NCBI GenBank assembly: GCA_949752745.1
Contig: OX457024.1
Span: 111,728,104-111,792,103 of the forward strand
Reading direction: 5' to 3'
From: Protula sp. h YS-2021
Lineage: Eukaryota; Annelida; Polychaeta; Sabellida; Serpulidae
Length of the DNA: 64,000 nt
Shown here one piece after another: positions 12,901 to 20,837 of this stretch. The position numbers and the translations under genes were made by a program. The notes under the pieces were generated by a model. The model was not told where the DNA came from and made no database searches. It worked only from the letters and a program-made list of their open reading frames with translations. The number at the start of each line of letters is the position of its first letter. Within the stretch, counting starts at the first letter, position 1.

Positions 12901-15900
12901 TCTGTTTGTCTCATAGCGGACGGTCGATGACTGGGTGTTCATGCGTTTGTTTTGTCTGTTTGTCTCATAGCGGGCGATCGATGACTGGGTGTTCATGTGT
13001 TTGTTTTGTCTGTTTGTCTCACAGCGGGCCATCGATGACTGGGTGTTCATGTGTTTGTTTTGTCTGTTTCTCTCACAGCGGGCGATCGATGACTGGGTGT
13101 TCATGTGTTTGTGTTTTATCTGTTTGTCTCACAGCGAGCCATCGATGACTGGGTGTTCATGTATTTGTTTTATCTGTTTGTATAACAGCGGGCGATCGAT
13201 GACTGGGTGTTCATGTATTTGTTTTATCTGTTTGTATAACAGCGGGCGATCGATGACTGGGTGTTCATGTGTTTCTTCGTCGGCAATGATTTCTTACCGC
13301 ATCTGCCATCTCTGGAAATTCGGTAAGGTTTTGTTTGTTTTTTCTTTTTTTCTTTTTTTTATTCTTTTATTTTTTACTATTATTTTTTTGACAGCCAGTA
13401 CTTTGAACTGACAAGTAATTAGCATTAGAGAAAATTTCGGGTTTGCTCGGTTTAAAAAGATCAAATTAAAAACAAAAAATTAGTGAACTGTGATACACGC
13501 CCTGCTTAATGTCGACCCCGTTTAACTTCAACGAATCTCTGTCTGGATATTTCATAAAGGGAAGGTCAGTATTATTCAAGCCTGGATGTATTTTTAACAT
13601 TTTCATTCACATGGAAAATTATAATTCTGTTCCAACTGTAACTGATGTAGATAAAATTGTCAAGAGATTCCAATAAAAAAAAACCTGAGAATATAAATTC
13701 GTCTGTTTGGAAATCGAGTGAACTTCTCTTCCTTAGCGTTGAAGATAAGATTCCTTGTGGCAAAAATGAAATTTCCGTAAGCTTAATTTTGGGAAACTAT
13801 GTCTAGAAATTCACCTCATTGGGAGTGAATACTCTCAAATTGTGGTGTGTAAAATGAAGCACCTTTCGTCGTTGAAACCCGTGAGGGATGGAGAGAGGAT
13901 GTTGCTGGCTAATTTTAGCGAGCGAATGATGTGTGTTGTTGCAGTGAGGGTGCTATAGACAGGCTGGTGCGGCTATACAAGAACGCCGTGCACAAAACGG
14001 GGGTAAGTGAATGGAGGGGGGCGGGAGGGAGGGAGGGAGGAGCAAAAGGGAGGGGTGGGAATAGGGGGAGGGTGCAATAGACAGGCTGGAGTGGTTTTCC
14101 AAGAACGCCGTGCACAAAACTATGGTAAGGGGAGGGAGGGGTGCCGTGCACAAAACAGGGATAAGAGTGGGGTGGGGGGAGGGAGGGAGCATAACAATGG
14201 AACATAGTATAAGGTGAATATTTTGTGTGGGTGACAGACGTCCTCAGATAAATAAATAAATAAATAAAACCCAAATAAGCTAAACAAAATTTAGTTATCA
14301 CAACATTAAAACTATTTGAAGCCTTTCTTGCATTTGCTGTTCGCCTCCCACCACACTCTGTCCCCCTCCACCCTCCCCGTCCCAATCCACCACCCTGTCA
14401 CCCCCCTTCCTCCTCCCCTCCCCTCCACCCTGTCAACCCCTCCCCTCTACCCTATCAGCCCCTCCCCCTCCACCCTGTCACCCCCCTCCCCTCCCCCCTC
14501 CACCCTGTCACCCGCCTCCCCTCCCCCTCCACCCTGTCACCCCCTCCTCCACCCTGTCACCCCCTCCCCTCCCCTCCACCCTGTCATCCCTCCACCCTGA
14601 CTCCCCTCCCCCTCCACCCTGTCACCCCCCTCCCCCTCCACCCTGTCACCCCTCCACCCTGTCACCCCTCCCCCTCCACCCTGTCACCCCCCTCCCCCTC
14701 CACCCTGTCACCCCTCCACCCTGTCACCCCTCCCCCTCCACCCTGTCACCCCCTTCACCCCCTTCCTCCCTCCACCCTGTCAACCCCTCCCCTCCACCCT
14801 GTCACCCCCTCCCCCTCCACCCTGTCATCCCCTCCACCCTGTCACCCCTTCACCCCCTTCCTCCCTCCACCCTGTCAACCCCTCCCCGTCCACCCGCTCC
14901 CCCGTCACCCCCTCCCCCTCCCCTCCCCTCCACCCTGTCACCACCTCCCCCTCCACCCTGTCACCCCTCCACCCTGACTCCCCCTCCACCCTGTCACCCC
15001 TCCCCCTCCACCCTGTCACCCCTTCACCCCCTTCCTCCCCCCACCCTGTCACCCCTCCAGCCCGTCGCTGGTTCCTCCCCTGCCAGTCTTTCTATGTGTT
15101 TGTTATCAGGGCTACCTGACGGAGAACGGCGTGGTGAACCTGGCCAGAGTGCAGCTCGTTCTTACCGACCTGGGCGAGATGGAGGACGAAATCTTCAAGC
15201 AGCGCCGCCAAACCGAGGTGCCCCTTTCTTCCATTTTCTTCCCGCGATGCCCCTTTCTTCCATTCCCTTACCGGGATACCCCTGTCTCCCCGAATTGTCC
15301 ATACACTGCCCCTCTCTGCCTTTGTTCACCGAGGTATCCCTTTCTTCCGTTTTCTTCCCGAGGTGCCCCTTTCCTCCATTGTCTTCCCGAGGTGCCCCTT
15401 TCTTCCGTTTTCTTCCCGAGATGCCCCTTTCTTCCGTTTTCTTCCCGAGGTGCCGCTTTCCCCCATTGTCTTCCCGAGGTACCCCCTTTCTTCCGTTTTC
15501 TTCCCGAGTTGCCCCTTTCCTCCATTGTCTACCCGAGGTGCCCCTTTCTTCCGTTTTCTTCCCGAGATGCCCCTTTCTTTCGTTTTCTTCCCGAGGTGCC
15601 CCTTTCCTCCATTGTCTTCCCGAGGTGCCCCTTTCTTCCGTTTTCTTCCCTTGTAACCCCTTCTGCCCCTGCTCACCGAGGTGTCCCTTTCCCACTTCGC
15701 ACACTTAAGTGACCCTTTCTTCTCTTTGCTTCCCGAAGTGTCTATTTTTTTTCAATTTTCTTCCCCCAAGTGTCCCTTTCTTCCATTCCCTTACCGGGAT
15801 ACCCGTATCTCCCCGAGTTGTCCATACATTGCCCCTCTCTGCCGTTGTTCACCGAGATGACCTTTTCTTCCCTTACAGAGGTGCTGCGTTTTATATAAGA

Positions 15901-18711
15901 TGTAAATCAATCAATAAACCAATTATTGACATCTAATCAATTTAAGTGAGGGATCCCTTCACTGGCCACTTTATATTATTTTGTGTGGTCTGCGCATTAA
16001 ACAACAATGTCTACCCGATGACGTATCAGGGCTGGGAAAAAAACCCGTATAATCTCATGTGGTTTTTCCTGTTGTGTTTGCCGGTTTCGCTTTTGTTTTA
16101 TTTACTATTTTCGCTTTATGTGTTTCAGTTGGATTTTAGGCGGAGAGACAAAGAGCGAAAGAAGAGACAGAAAATGGTGTGTAAGAAAAAATAGAAAATA
16201 GAAAAATAGAAAATAGAAAAATAGAAATGATAGAAATAAAGTATTCCTCACTTTCCAAATTTCAGTTTATCAACAAAAAAATGTAGAAACCAATGTTGAT
16301 GGAATAAAGGTTAATTCTATGCATCCGGGCTGTATATCCGGGGTATATACAGGAGTTTTGTTAGGGCGCGATAACGCGAGATTCCCGCGCTGATTTTCAG
16401 AATCTCGCGCTAAAAAATTTCAGGACGCGAGAAAATATCGCGCCCTCTTTGAGATTCTCGCGCTCAGTTTTAAAGGGCGCCATTAAATTTTTTTTTTAAT
16501 ATATTTTTTAATTGACCATCGATATTTTCAATTTCGTGCTCATTCAAGTCCCATAGAGAGGAGCATGATTTCGCAGAATCCCTTCGCATCATCAGAAAAT
16601 TAGGAAAATTAAAAACTGAAACACTGGTCGAGGTTAAAGACTTACAATCTAACAAAGCAATATATGAAACGAGTAGATCAAACCGTCTTTGTAAATAAAG
16701 TAATTAAGATAATATTTTTTTAAATTTTTTTCACATATACACGCATATACAGATGAAATCACTTAATCGCATACCGGCTAAACGCATAAATCGGTTAACC
16801 GCATATTATTCGCAAATCCCAACCCATTTCCAATGCTATTTATTGGAAATATAACCGGATAATTGCATACCGCTTAATCGCATAAACTGGATAAACGCAT
16901 AGCTTTTTCACGCTAAAATGGGAAGCACACCGGTTAATTGCATAATTCTGGGTGATTATCCAAAAAGTGCCACACTTAAAGCAAACTGAGGGAGTGAGCT
17001 TCTCCTTGTTTATTTATCTAATGCATTGTCTTCTGTTTGCTTGACCCATTGTGTACATGTACCAACCTCACTCGCGGTTCTTAACAGTGAGTCTCGAACT
17101 CTTAATCACAGCACTCTCTCAGCTCTCACTAGATAATGACCTTCATCTTAATCCCCGCACTGCCTTAGCTGACGCTAGATAATGGCCTGCAACTCCTAAT
17201 CCCCGCGCTGCCTGAGCTCTCACTAAATAATGGCCTGAAACCCTTAAGCCCCACGTTGCCTCAGATAACCGTGAGCGCGAAGTCATCATTTAATATGCAG
17301 CCAAAAAGAAATTTTACCATTTATAGTTCGAAACTGTATTTCGTCAAAATGGCAGAGAGTAAATCGAAATGTAAAGATATAAGCAATCGTTATTTTTCTT
17401 TTCTGTTGGAAAAATTAAATGCGGGGATGGGGAGGGGCGGGGGTTGCACTTCTAATAACTACCGCAAATAAAAAAAATAGGCAGGGCAAGAGTATTCCGG
17501 ATAAACGCATATATCGGATAAACGCATAACAGGGCCTGGCAAATTGCCTATGCGATTAACCGGTTTCGTCTGTATATATATAAGGATCGTTTATATTTTG
17601 GAACTGGACAAGAAACTGCTATAATCCTCAATGAAATATCATACTGAAATTTAATCCGGTTCTTTTCGCAAAAAATAACTAAAATCATGACTGCATCAAT
17701 TCATTTATGACTTAGTCGAAAATAGTTAATAAATCAATATCAAGTATCAGAGTTTATTGATGATCTTCTTCCTTGTGGTTAGTTCTCGCACGCGAGTCGG
17801 CCGTCCTTCACCCCCGGAGGTCAGTTCGCTCCGGTCAAGCCGCTGATGGCGGGGCGCCGGTGGCGAACCCCCGACAGGCGGCGTACGAGGGGAGGATGGC
17901 GGCGGTGAACAGATCGAACGAGAGGGCGGCGGACGCACTGAGGAGCATGCTGGTGAGTGGGCGGGGGGGGGGGGGGGCGAGCGGGAGGAGCATGCTGGGG
18001 GGCGGGGAGTGGTGGGGGGGTATGCTGGTGAGTGGGCGGGGGGGGGGCGAGCGGGAGGAGCATGCTTGGGGGGGGGTGGAGGGGGGCATTGCTTGTGAGT
18101 GGGCGGTGGGGAGGGGGGGCGGGAGGAGCATGCTGGGGGGTGGGGAGTGGTGGAGGGGGGAATGCTGGTGAGTAGGTTGGGGGGGTGTGGGGACGCACTG
18201 AGGAGCATGCTGGTGAGTGGACGGGGAGGGAGAGGAGAAGGGGTGGTTGGATGAGGAGCCTGGTAGTGAGGGGGGCTGGGCCTAGGAGGGGCGGGTGGTT
18301 GGTTTGGGGAGGGCCGGTTTTGGTTGGATGAGGAGCATGGTAGTGAGGGGACGGGTGGGTTAGCAGAAAATGTCAAGTAACTGCAGAAAAACCACACAGT
18401 TAAAACAGTTGTACTTGAGTGATTTTGATCCATAAAAAAATGATAAAATTGAAAATGAGCAACGTTAAAATCATTAAATTAATTTAATATATTTAATAAA
18501 TTGAAGTTGACAGCATAATAACGGTCTTGTATAAGACTCCTTTATGAAGACGAAGGAAGGTTATGTACGAGTGCATCCAGGAAAGCACTGTATGCTGTGA
18601 TTGCAGACCCCTGCTGGTTCAGGGGGCGGAGCCTCGGGGGCCACATCACCGCAAGGCACCAAGCGCAAAGCCGAAGACAGCGACGGGGAGGAGGAGGAGC
18701 CTGCTGATGAC
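2787..18711 (+). CDS. XRN2: XRN2-type 5'-3' exoribonuclease, 14 internal exons (partial gene)
   Basis: XRN2 is the nuclear 5'-3' exoribonuclease that degrades the downstream RNA after poly(A) cleavage (torpedo termination) and processes rRNA and snoRNA precursors. Exons read here: 2787-2914, 4643-4754, 5257-5318, 7714-7825, 8636-8759, 10031-10228, 10681-10730, 11105-11230, 13243-13322, 13945-14002, 15110-15217, 16129-16180, 17783-17952 and 18607-18711. They total 1485 nt, and every junction keeps phase. Family motifs appear in order: [116 protein letters not shown] and [10 protein letters not shown]. The last two fit nuclear XRN2 rather than cytoplasmic XRN1. Missing are exon 1 (the start Met and the first 25 or so residues) and everything after the KRKAEDSD acidic stretch, roughly half the protein. 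A 200-N gap follows the last exon. Whether the rest lies beyond the window or was lost or misassembled cannot be told. Confidence 0.93.
3262..3520 (+). mobile_element. tRNA-derived SINE-like element
   Basis: The first 75 or so bases carry a box A-like GGCCTAGTGGTTAGAGTG and a perfect box B-like GTGGGTTCAAACCCC, as in RNA polymerase III SINE heads. A tRNA-unrelated body follows (GAGGCACCCCACATG to GGGATCTAAAGAACAATAC). The acceptor and anticodon arms do not form a clean cloverleaf, so I call a SINE and not a tRNA gene. Related short fragments (TCCAGGGACA...GACCAGCCGAGA) occur at 4212-4245 and inverted at 8553-8577. Confidence 0.6.
3521..4642. other. Intron sequence, no gene
   Basis: AT-rich intron between XRN2 exons A and B. 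It holds scattered repeats of a TTGTCA motif and a diverged box B-like GGTTCAAATCGCGG at about 4292. No coding signal is seen. Confidence 0.6.
4643..4754 (+). CDS. XRN2: XRN2 exon B
   Basis: Acceptor TTCTTTAG, donor GTGAGT. It encodes [20 protein letters not shown] and then [16 protein letters not shown]. The Asp of YMAIDGV belongs to the conserved acidic cluster of the XRN active site. Confidence 0.93.
4760..5140. repeat. C-rich minisatellite next to the exon B donor
   Basis: Irregular tandem units such as CACTCACGTGCCACCCCC and CCACTCATTTGCCCCCC start within a few bases of the exon B donor. Long proline-rich frames here are repeat translations. A CGTGGTGGTGAGTACTCAC stretch at 5150-5168 resembles the exon B end plus donor. 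Confidence 0.8.
5257..5318 (+). CDS. XRN2: XRN2 exon C
   Basis: Acceptor TTTTTCCAG, donor GTAAGT. It encodes [20 protein letters not shown], matching the conserved XRN helix, and ends in phase 2. An 11-bp repeat (GTGTCCGTAAT-like) begins at the donor and runs to about 5390. Confidence 0.93.
5440..7692. repeat. About 31-bp minisatellite, roughly 70 copies
   Basis: The unit is close to CCGTACATTTTGCGGGTGGCC followed by CCTGCCTGTA or CCTGCCTATA, period 30-32. It fills nearly the whole intron between exons C and D and stops about 20 bases before the exon D acceptor. Period variation opens long overlapping frames of up to several hundred codons on both strands. These encode only [18 protein letters not shown] repeats and are not genes. 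Confidence 0.95.
7714..7825 (+). CDS. XRN2: XRN2 exon D
   Basis: Acceptor GCGTCCAG, donor GTAAGT. It encodes [20 protein letters not shown] followed by [11 protein letters not shown], the linker and conserved FDSNCITP motif of XRN nucleases. Phase fits both neighbours. Confidence 0.92.
7913..7970 (+). repeat. Partial copy of exon D 3' end with its donor
   Basis: About 58 bases repeat the exon D end (ACAAGCCGGCCGGCGAGCAC), the donor GTAAGT and about 15 bases of intron. Six bases are deleted and a few substituted. It is an intronic decoy donor 90 or so bases after the real one. Confidence 0.75.
8636..8759 (+). CDS. XRN2: XRN2 exon E
   Basis: Acceptor GGTGACAG, donor GTCAGG. It encodes [20 protein letters not shown] and then [12 protein letters not shown], the conserved SDA.VPGEGEHK block that the next exon completes. 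Confidence 0.93.
8760..10030. other. Intron with A-rich and (TA)n tracts
   Basis: No gene. It holds A-runs around 8805-9060 and 9240-9300, a G-run near 9150, AT-rich DNA with ATATAT clusters at 9500-9760, and a pure (TA)n microsatellite at about 9917-9986 just upstream of the exon F acceptor. Confidence 0.8.
10031..10228 (+). CDS. XRN2: XRN2 exon F
   Basis: Acceptor TTTCGCGCAG, donor GTACGT. It encodes [38 protein letters not shown] and [20 protein letters not shown]. The Asp pair of GADAD is part of the metal-binding acidic set. The CDICGQVG end is the start of the XRN2 zinc-knuckle-like segment. Confidence 0.95.
10321..10470. repeat. About 17-bp tandem repeat
   Basis: Eight or so units of AGCTAGCGTGTCACAGA lie shortly after the exon F donor. 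Copies vary at a few positions. Confidence 0.85.
10681..10730 (+). CDS. XRN2: XRN2 exon G
   Basis: Acceptor AACGCACAG, donor GTAAGA. This 50-nt exon encodes [17 protein letters not shown], the GHE..EC zinc-knuckle half and basic linker of XRN2. Phase fits both sides. Confidence 0.9.
10736..10922. repeat. About 45-bp tandem repeat, four copies
   Basis: The unit GTACTGGATGAGTACGTATT plus TGTGTACTGAATACGCCTCT starts just after the exon G donor GTAAGAGTAC. Confidence 0.85.
11105..11230 (+). CDS. XRN2: XRN2 exon H
   Basis: Acceptor TTTTCTTTTAG, donor GTCAGA. It encodes [20 protein letters not shown] and [10 protein letters not shown]...LPFKQDIE, the conserved EFIF.RL.VLREYLE block. Phase 0 on both sides. 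Confidence 0.93.
11527..11585 (+). repeat. Isolated copy of the exon I acceptor unit
   Basis: TCTGTTTCTCTCACAG followed by CGAGCGATCGATGACTGG repeats the exon I acceptor and start 1.7 kb upstream of the real exon. It is separated from the main array by unrelated sequence and the foldback. Confidence 0.8.
11797..11955. repeat. Long perfect foldback (inverted repeat)
   Basis: Arms at 11813-11867 and 11881-11935 are exact inverse complements over 55 bases (outer ends TCAGCCATC and GATGGCTGA) around a 13-base loop. Imperfect pairing extends about 16 bases further out (TGGCCGCTTCCATAT against ATATGAAAGCGACCA). No coding capacity. It looks like a small foldback or MITE-type element in the intron between exons H and I. 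Confidence 0.85.
12288..13242 (+). repeat. 54-bp array of splice acceptor plus exon I start, 17 decoy copies
   Basis: Each unit holds a pyrimidine-rich tract, CACAG (or ATAACAG) and the coding bases for [10 protein letters not shown], then runs into the next tract. The GATCGATGAC/CATCGATGAC core recurs about every 54 bases from 12324 to 13192, and the 18th copy at 13246 is the real exon. 54 nt is 18 codons, so much of the array is open in the exon frame. Some units carry 1-2 nt indels, and the last two spacers read GTATAACAG, placing an in-frame TAA just before the last two acceptors. Confidence 0.92.
13243..13322 (+). CDS. XRN2: XRN2 exon I
   Basis: Acceptor GTATAACAG, donor GTAAGG. It encodes [20 protein letters not shown] and [15 protein letters not shown] is one of the most conserved XRN active-site motifs and its Asp binds metal. 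The exon is the last unit of the 54-bp array. It is the true exon because only this copy continues into FFVGND and joins the neighbours in phase. Confidence 0.94.
13323..13944. other. Intron, no gene
   Basis: T-rich start, then AT-rich sequence without repeats or convincing coding potential. Confidence 0.6.
13945..14002 (+). CDS. XRN2: XRN2 exon J
   Basis: Acceptor TGTTGCAG, donor GTAAGT. It encodes [20 protein letters not shown], corresponding to the conserved AIDRLV..YK..VHKTG segment. It joins exon I in phase 2. Confidence 0.93.
14065..14165 (+). repeat. Two diverged copies of exon J end and donor
   Basis: 14071-14128 repeats GGTGCAATAGACAGGCTGG, CAAGAACGCCGTGCACAAAA and a GGTAAGG donor-like end. 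14140-14165 repeats GTGCCGTGCACAAAACAGGG with ATAAG instead of GTAAG. Both are decoy donors in G-rich intron sequence. Confidence 0.8.
14340..15060. repeat. C-rich CCACCCTGTCACCCC minisatellite
   Basis: Irregular tandem copies of CCACCCTGTCACCCCTCCCC (units of about 12-23 bp) fill the intron up to the exon K acceptor region. Proline/serine-rich frames here are repeat artefacts. Confidence 0.92.
15110..15217 (+). CDS. XRN2: XRN2 exon K
   Basis: Acceptor TGTTATCAG. It encodes [20 protein letters not shown] and then [14 protein letters not shown], matching GYLTE.G.VNL.RVQ and E.E..IFK. The end is set by phase with the next exon at a weak donor GTGCCC, which also lies inside the adjoining 29-bp repeat, so the exact donor is uncertain. 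Confidence 0.9.
15212..15700. repeat. About 29-bp minisatellite starting at the exon K end
   Basis: The unit CCGAGGTGCCCCTTTCTTCC plus GTTTTCTTC begins with the last bases of exon K (CCGAG) and its GTGCCCC donor. About 15 copies follow, some as CCGAGATGCCCC. Degenerate related sequence continues to about 15880. Confidence 0.88.
16129..16180 (+). CDS. XRN2: XRN2 exon L
   Basis: Acceptor TATGTGTTTCAG, donor GTAAGA. It encodes [17 protein letters not shown], corresponding to the basic FRRRQKEKRKR segment of XRN2. It leaves one base to be completed by the next exon. Confidence 0.8.
16330..16490. repeat. CpG-rich palindromic block
   Basis: Repeated and inverted GCGCGAGATTC/GAATCTCGCGC motifs (for example CAGAATCTCGCGC and GAGATTCTCGCGC) lie in otherwise AT-rich intron. 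It is possibly a small MITE remnant. Confidence 0.5.
16748..17574. mobile_element. Non-autonomous TIR transposon, pogo/Tigger- or mariner-like
   Basis: Left end TACAGATGAAATCACTTAAT and the inverse of the right end TACAGACGAAACCGGTTAAT match with few differences over 26 bases, flanked by TA. The 827-bp interior has repeated GGATAAACGCATA subterminal motifs, three 60-65 bp tandem units (CTCACTAGATAATGGCCTG) at 17095-17250, and a short frame from 17349 starting MAESKSKCK that could be a relic of a transposase N-terminus. It has no complete transposase. Confidence 0.6.
17783..17952 (+). CDS. XRN2: XRN2 exon M
   Basis: The anchor is [15 protein letters not shown], the conserved SNPRQAAYE motif of metazoan XRN2. 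The donor GTGAGT after MRSML-like SML is clear. The acceptor is less certain: TGGTTAG (exon from 17783) or GGTCAG (from 17825) both keep phase. Upstream residues are not conserved enough to decide. Confidence 0.75.
17945..18240 (+). repeat. G-rich repeat of exon M end and donor
   Basis: CATGCTGGTGAGTGGGCGG-like units recur at about 17945 (real donor), 18021, 18090, 18163 and 18207. The last copy repeats GGACGCACTGAGGAGCATGC plus TGGTGAGTGG exactly, so the exon's final 22 coding bases are duplicated with the donor 255 bp downstream. Confidence 0.8.
18607..18711 (+). CDS. XRN2: XRN2 exon N
   Basis: Acceptor GATTGCAG, donor most likely GTCAAG after GATGAC. It encodes [20 protein letters not shown] and [14 protein letters not shown]. 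The KRKAEDSD plus acidic run is a known XRN2 nuclear segment. Phase fits exon M. The next expected motif (LWEAGW) is not found before the N gap. Confidence 0.82.
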
Positions 18712-19064
18712 GTCAAGTAGCCGACAGCCAATCACTGCCTTTATTCTTTTTATTGTGTTCTGCTTAAACAATTGCACCATGTGTAAGTTTTTGCAAATGA
18801 CGACGGACCTGTAGTAGATTGAATATTTTCCGAACACGGGACAACTGTCTTGTTCTCACAGAAGCCCAAAAATATTTGTCAGCTTTTTTGCTAAATAAGC
18901 CATTTGCATAAACGTAAAATCTCAGTCAGACGTTTATTTGCCTTTTGTTTAGTTTGCAGTCAAAATGCCTATTCTTTTCCCGCATTTATTCGAAACATTG
19001 GCTAGGCAGGTTCCGTTGGTTCGTGGGCAGGCGCAGGTTATAAAAATCTTGTGACCTTTGGCTT
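18712..19064. other. Intron sequence before the gap
   Basis: AT-rich, no gene seen. Confidence 0.5.
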
Positions 19065-19264
19065 NNNNNNNNNNNNNNNNNNNNNNNNNNNNNNNNNNNN
19101 NNNNNNNNNNNNNNNNNNNNNNNNNNNNNNNNNNNNNNNNNNNNNNNNNNNNNNNNNNNNNNNNNNNNNNNNNNNNNNNNNNNNNNNNNNNNNNNNNNNN
19201 NNNNNNNNNNNNNNNNNNNNNNNNNNNNNNNNNNNNNNNNNNNNNNNNNNNNNNNNNNNNNNNN
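19065..19264. other. Assembly gap (200 N)
   Basis: Exactly 200 unresolved bases, the usual arbitrary scaffold-gap size. Continuity between the XRN2 side and the Polinton side is therefore not proven by sequence. Confidence 0.99.
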
Positions 19265-20831
19265 TCGTTCACGCGATGTCCAAGCGAGGAGAACAATCGG
19301 CTTCATTAAAATTAATAACAGAAAATGCAGCATCGTTTCTTTGTTTTCTATCATCGATGGCCCGTTGAGAATTCTAATTGCACGCAATAATGCCATCATA
19401 CTCCCTGAATTGTCCTCTAGGCTTGGAGTTACTCTCCCACTACCCCCTGCTTCCCGCCTCCTTCCCTCTCCACGATAAGAAGGTTCTTTCCCGGATCTGT
19501 TTCGAAGACAACAATGTCATTCTAGTAATTTTTCGCATTCGACGCCAGAGCCCCTACACACACCCTCCATCCAGATTTTAAACTTTTTTTAATTTTAAAT
19601 TTTTGCAGGTTGTTCGTGCCATTAGGAGTGCCGTGAAAAGCATCAACTGGTTTATTTTAGACACATTAAGCAGAAGGCCTGGGCATTGCTCAATAGAGCT
19701 TAGAATCACGGTCTGTGATCAGAATATCACGGGTCTGTGAACAAACTAATTGTCTGCCTCATGTAGCGCCATCTATCCATTTACAGTGGCATTAAACAAG
19801 GCACCTATTTTGTAGGTTTGTAGGGGGGGGGGGGATGGTCGAGGGTGGAGGGAAATCATCCCAAGGCACACACGCTTGTTGCCCAACAGCCAACCTCTAC
19901 GTCGGTTTTAGTCTGTTGTGTATAATACCTTTATACTCTGCAGACCCGCTGGTGAATCCGCGACACTAATACTCATTAAGGGGTGATACCTGTTTTATAT
20001 CAACGAGGCACATACTGGTTCTGTTCAAATGTAAAAATCATCAAGGAACACCAGACGAGACTTGCGTAATGCAATGCCGCTCTTGTGAACAAAGGAGGGG
20101 ATTCTCTGCAGTTTGCTCTCACGTCATATCCGTAAACAGGCATTCAAAGGATGGATTTCTTGCAATTTGCTGTGACGTCATATCCGTAAACAGACAATCA
20201 AATCAGGAATCACAACGTCACATCGACAAAGGTAAATTCGCTATCTAGGTTTACACAAGCATAAAAGGGTTGGTTATTATATTGTGACGTTTTCGAAATT
20301 TCCACTCATAGGTGATATTTTCTTGAGTTTTACGCTTAAACTTCACCCTCAGGCCTTACCATTATCCAGCACCCCACTCATAAACACACACACTAACATC
20401 CCAGACCGTTACCATTATCTAGCCCTCGATTATACAAGCACACTAACAGTGGGCAACCCTCACTTTGCTCCCTAAGCTATCTTATTGCTTATCCTTACTT
20501 GCTGGTTAATCTTACCTTTCCCCATATGTACCCCCCCCCCCCACACACCCGGGAGAAAGGGGGAACTCACATACAGATTGGTTACCATGCTTGTCCTTGA
20601 CTTATGAAAACGACCGGGAAACCATTTTAACCAAACGCCGAGTGCAGTTACATAAGACCCTCCCTCTCCAAACTTTATATGGGAAACGTGAAGCACCTCC
20701 CCCCAATTTTTTATACGAAACTGGCACTCTGTGGGACCGTGTCTGGCCTCAGCAGTTAGCGACTTTAACATTTTTTTGGACACACATGGTAAACCATATG
20801 AAAGTAAGTGCCTCTCCTCCTCTACCCGGGA
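19265..20831. other. No gene seen
   Basis: Mixed DNA with a G-run near 19820 and a two-copy direct repeat of about 57 bp at 20100-20200 (TTTGCTSTSACGTCATATCC, then GTAAACAG). No exon is recognised. Confidence 0.5.
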
Positions 20832-20837
20832 TATATA
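20832..20837. repeat. Left target-site duplication TATATA
   Basis: Identical to 41799-41804 at the other end. The 6-bp length is the Polinton rule. Confidence 0.9.

Noticed and set aside
12337..13148. Frames encoding 18-residue repeats [18 protein letters not shown]
   Set aside because: These are read-through of the acceptor array. Half of each unit is a polypyrimidine tract, so it is not treated as a repeat protein, though alternative splicing into it is flagged.
15195..15704. 169-codon and similar Lys/Arg/Gly-rich minus-strand frames
   Set aside because: Antisense translation of the 29-bp minisatellite.
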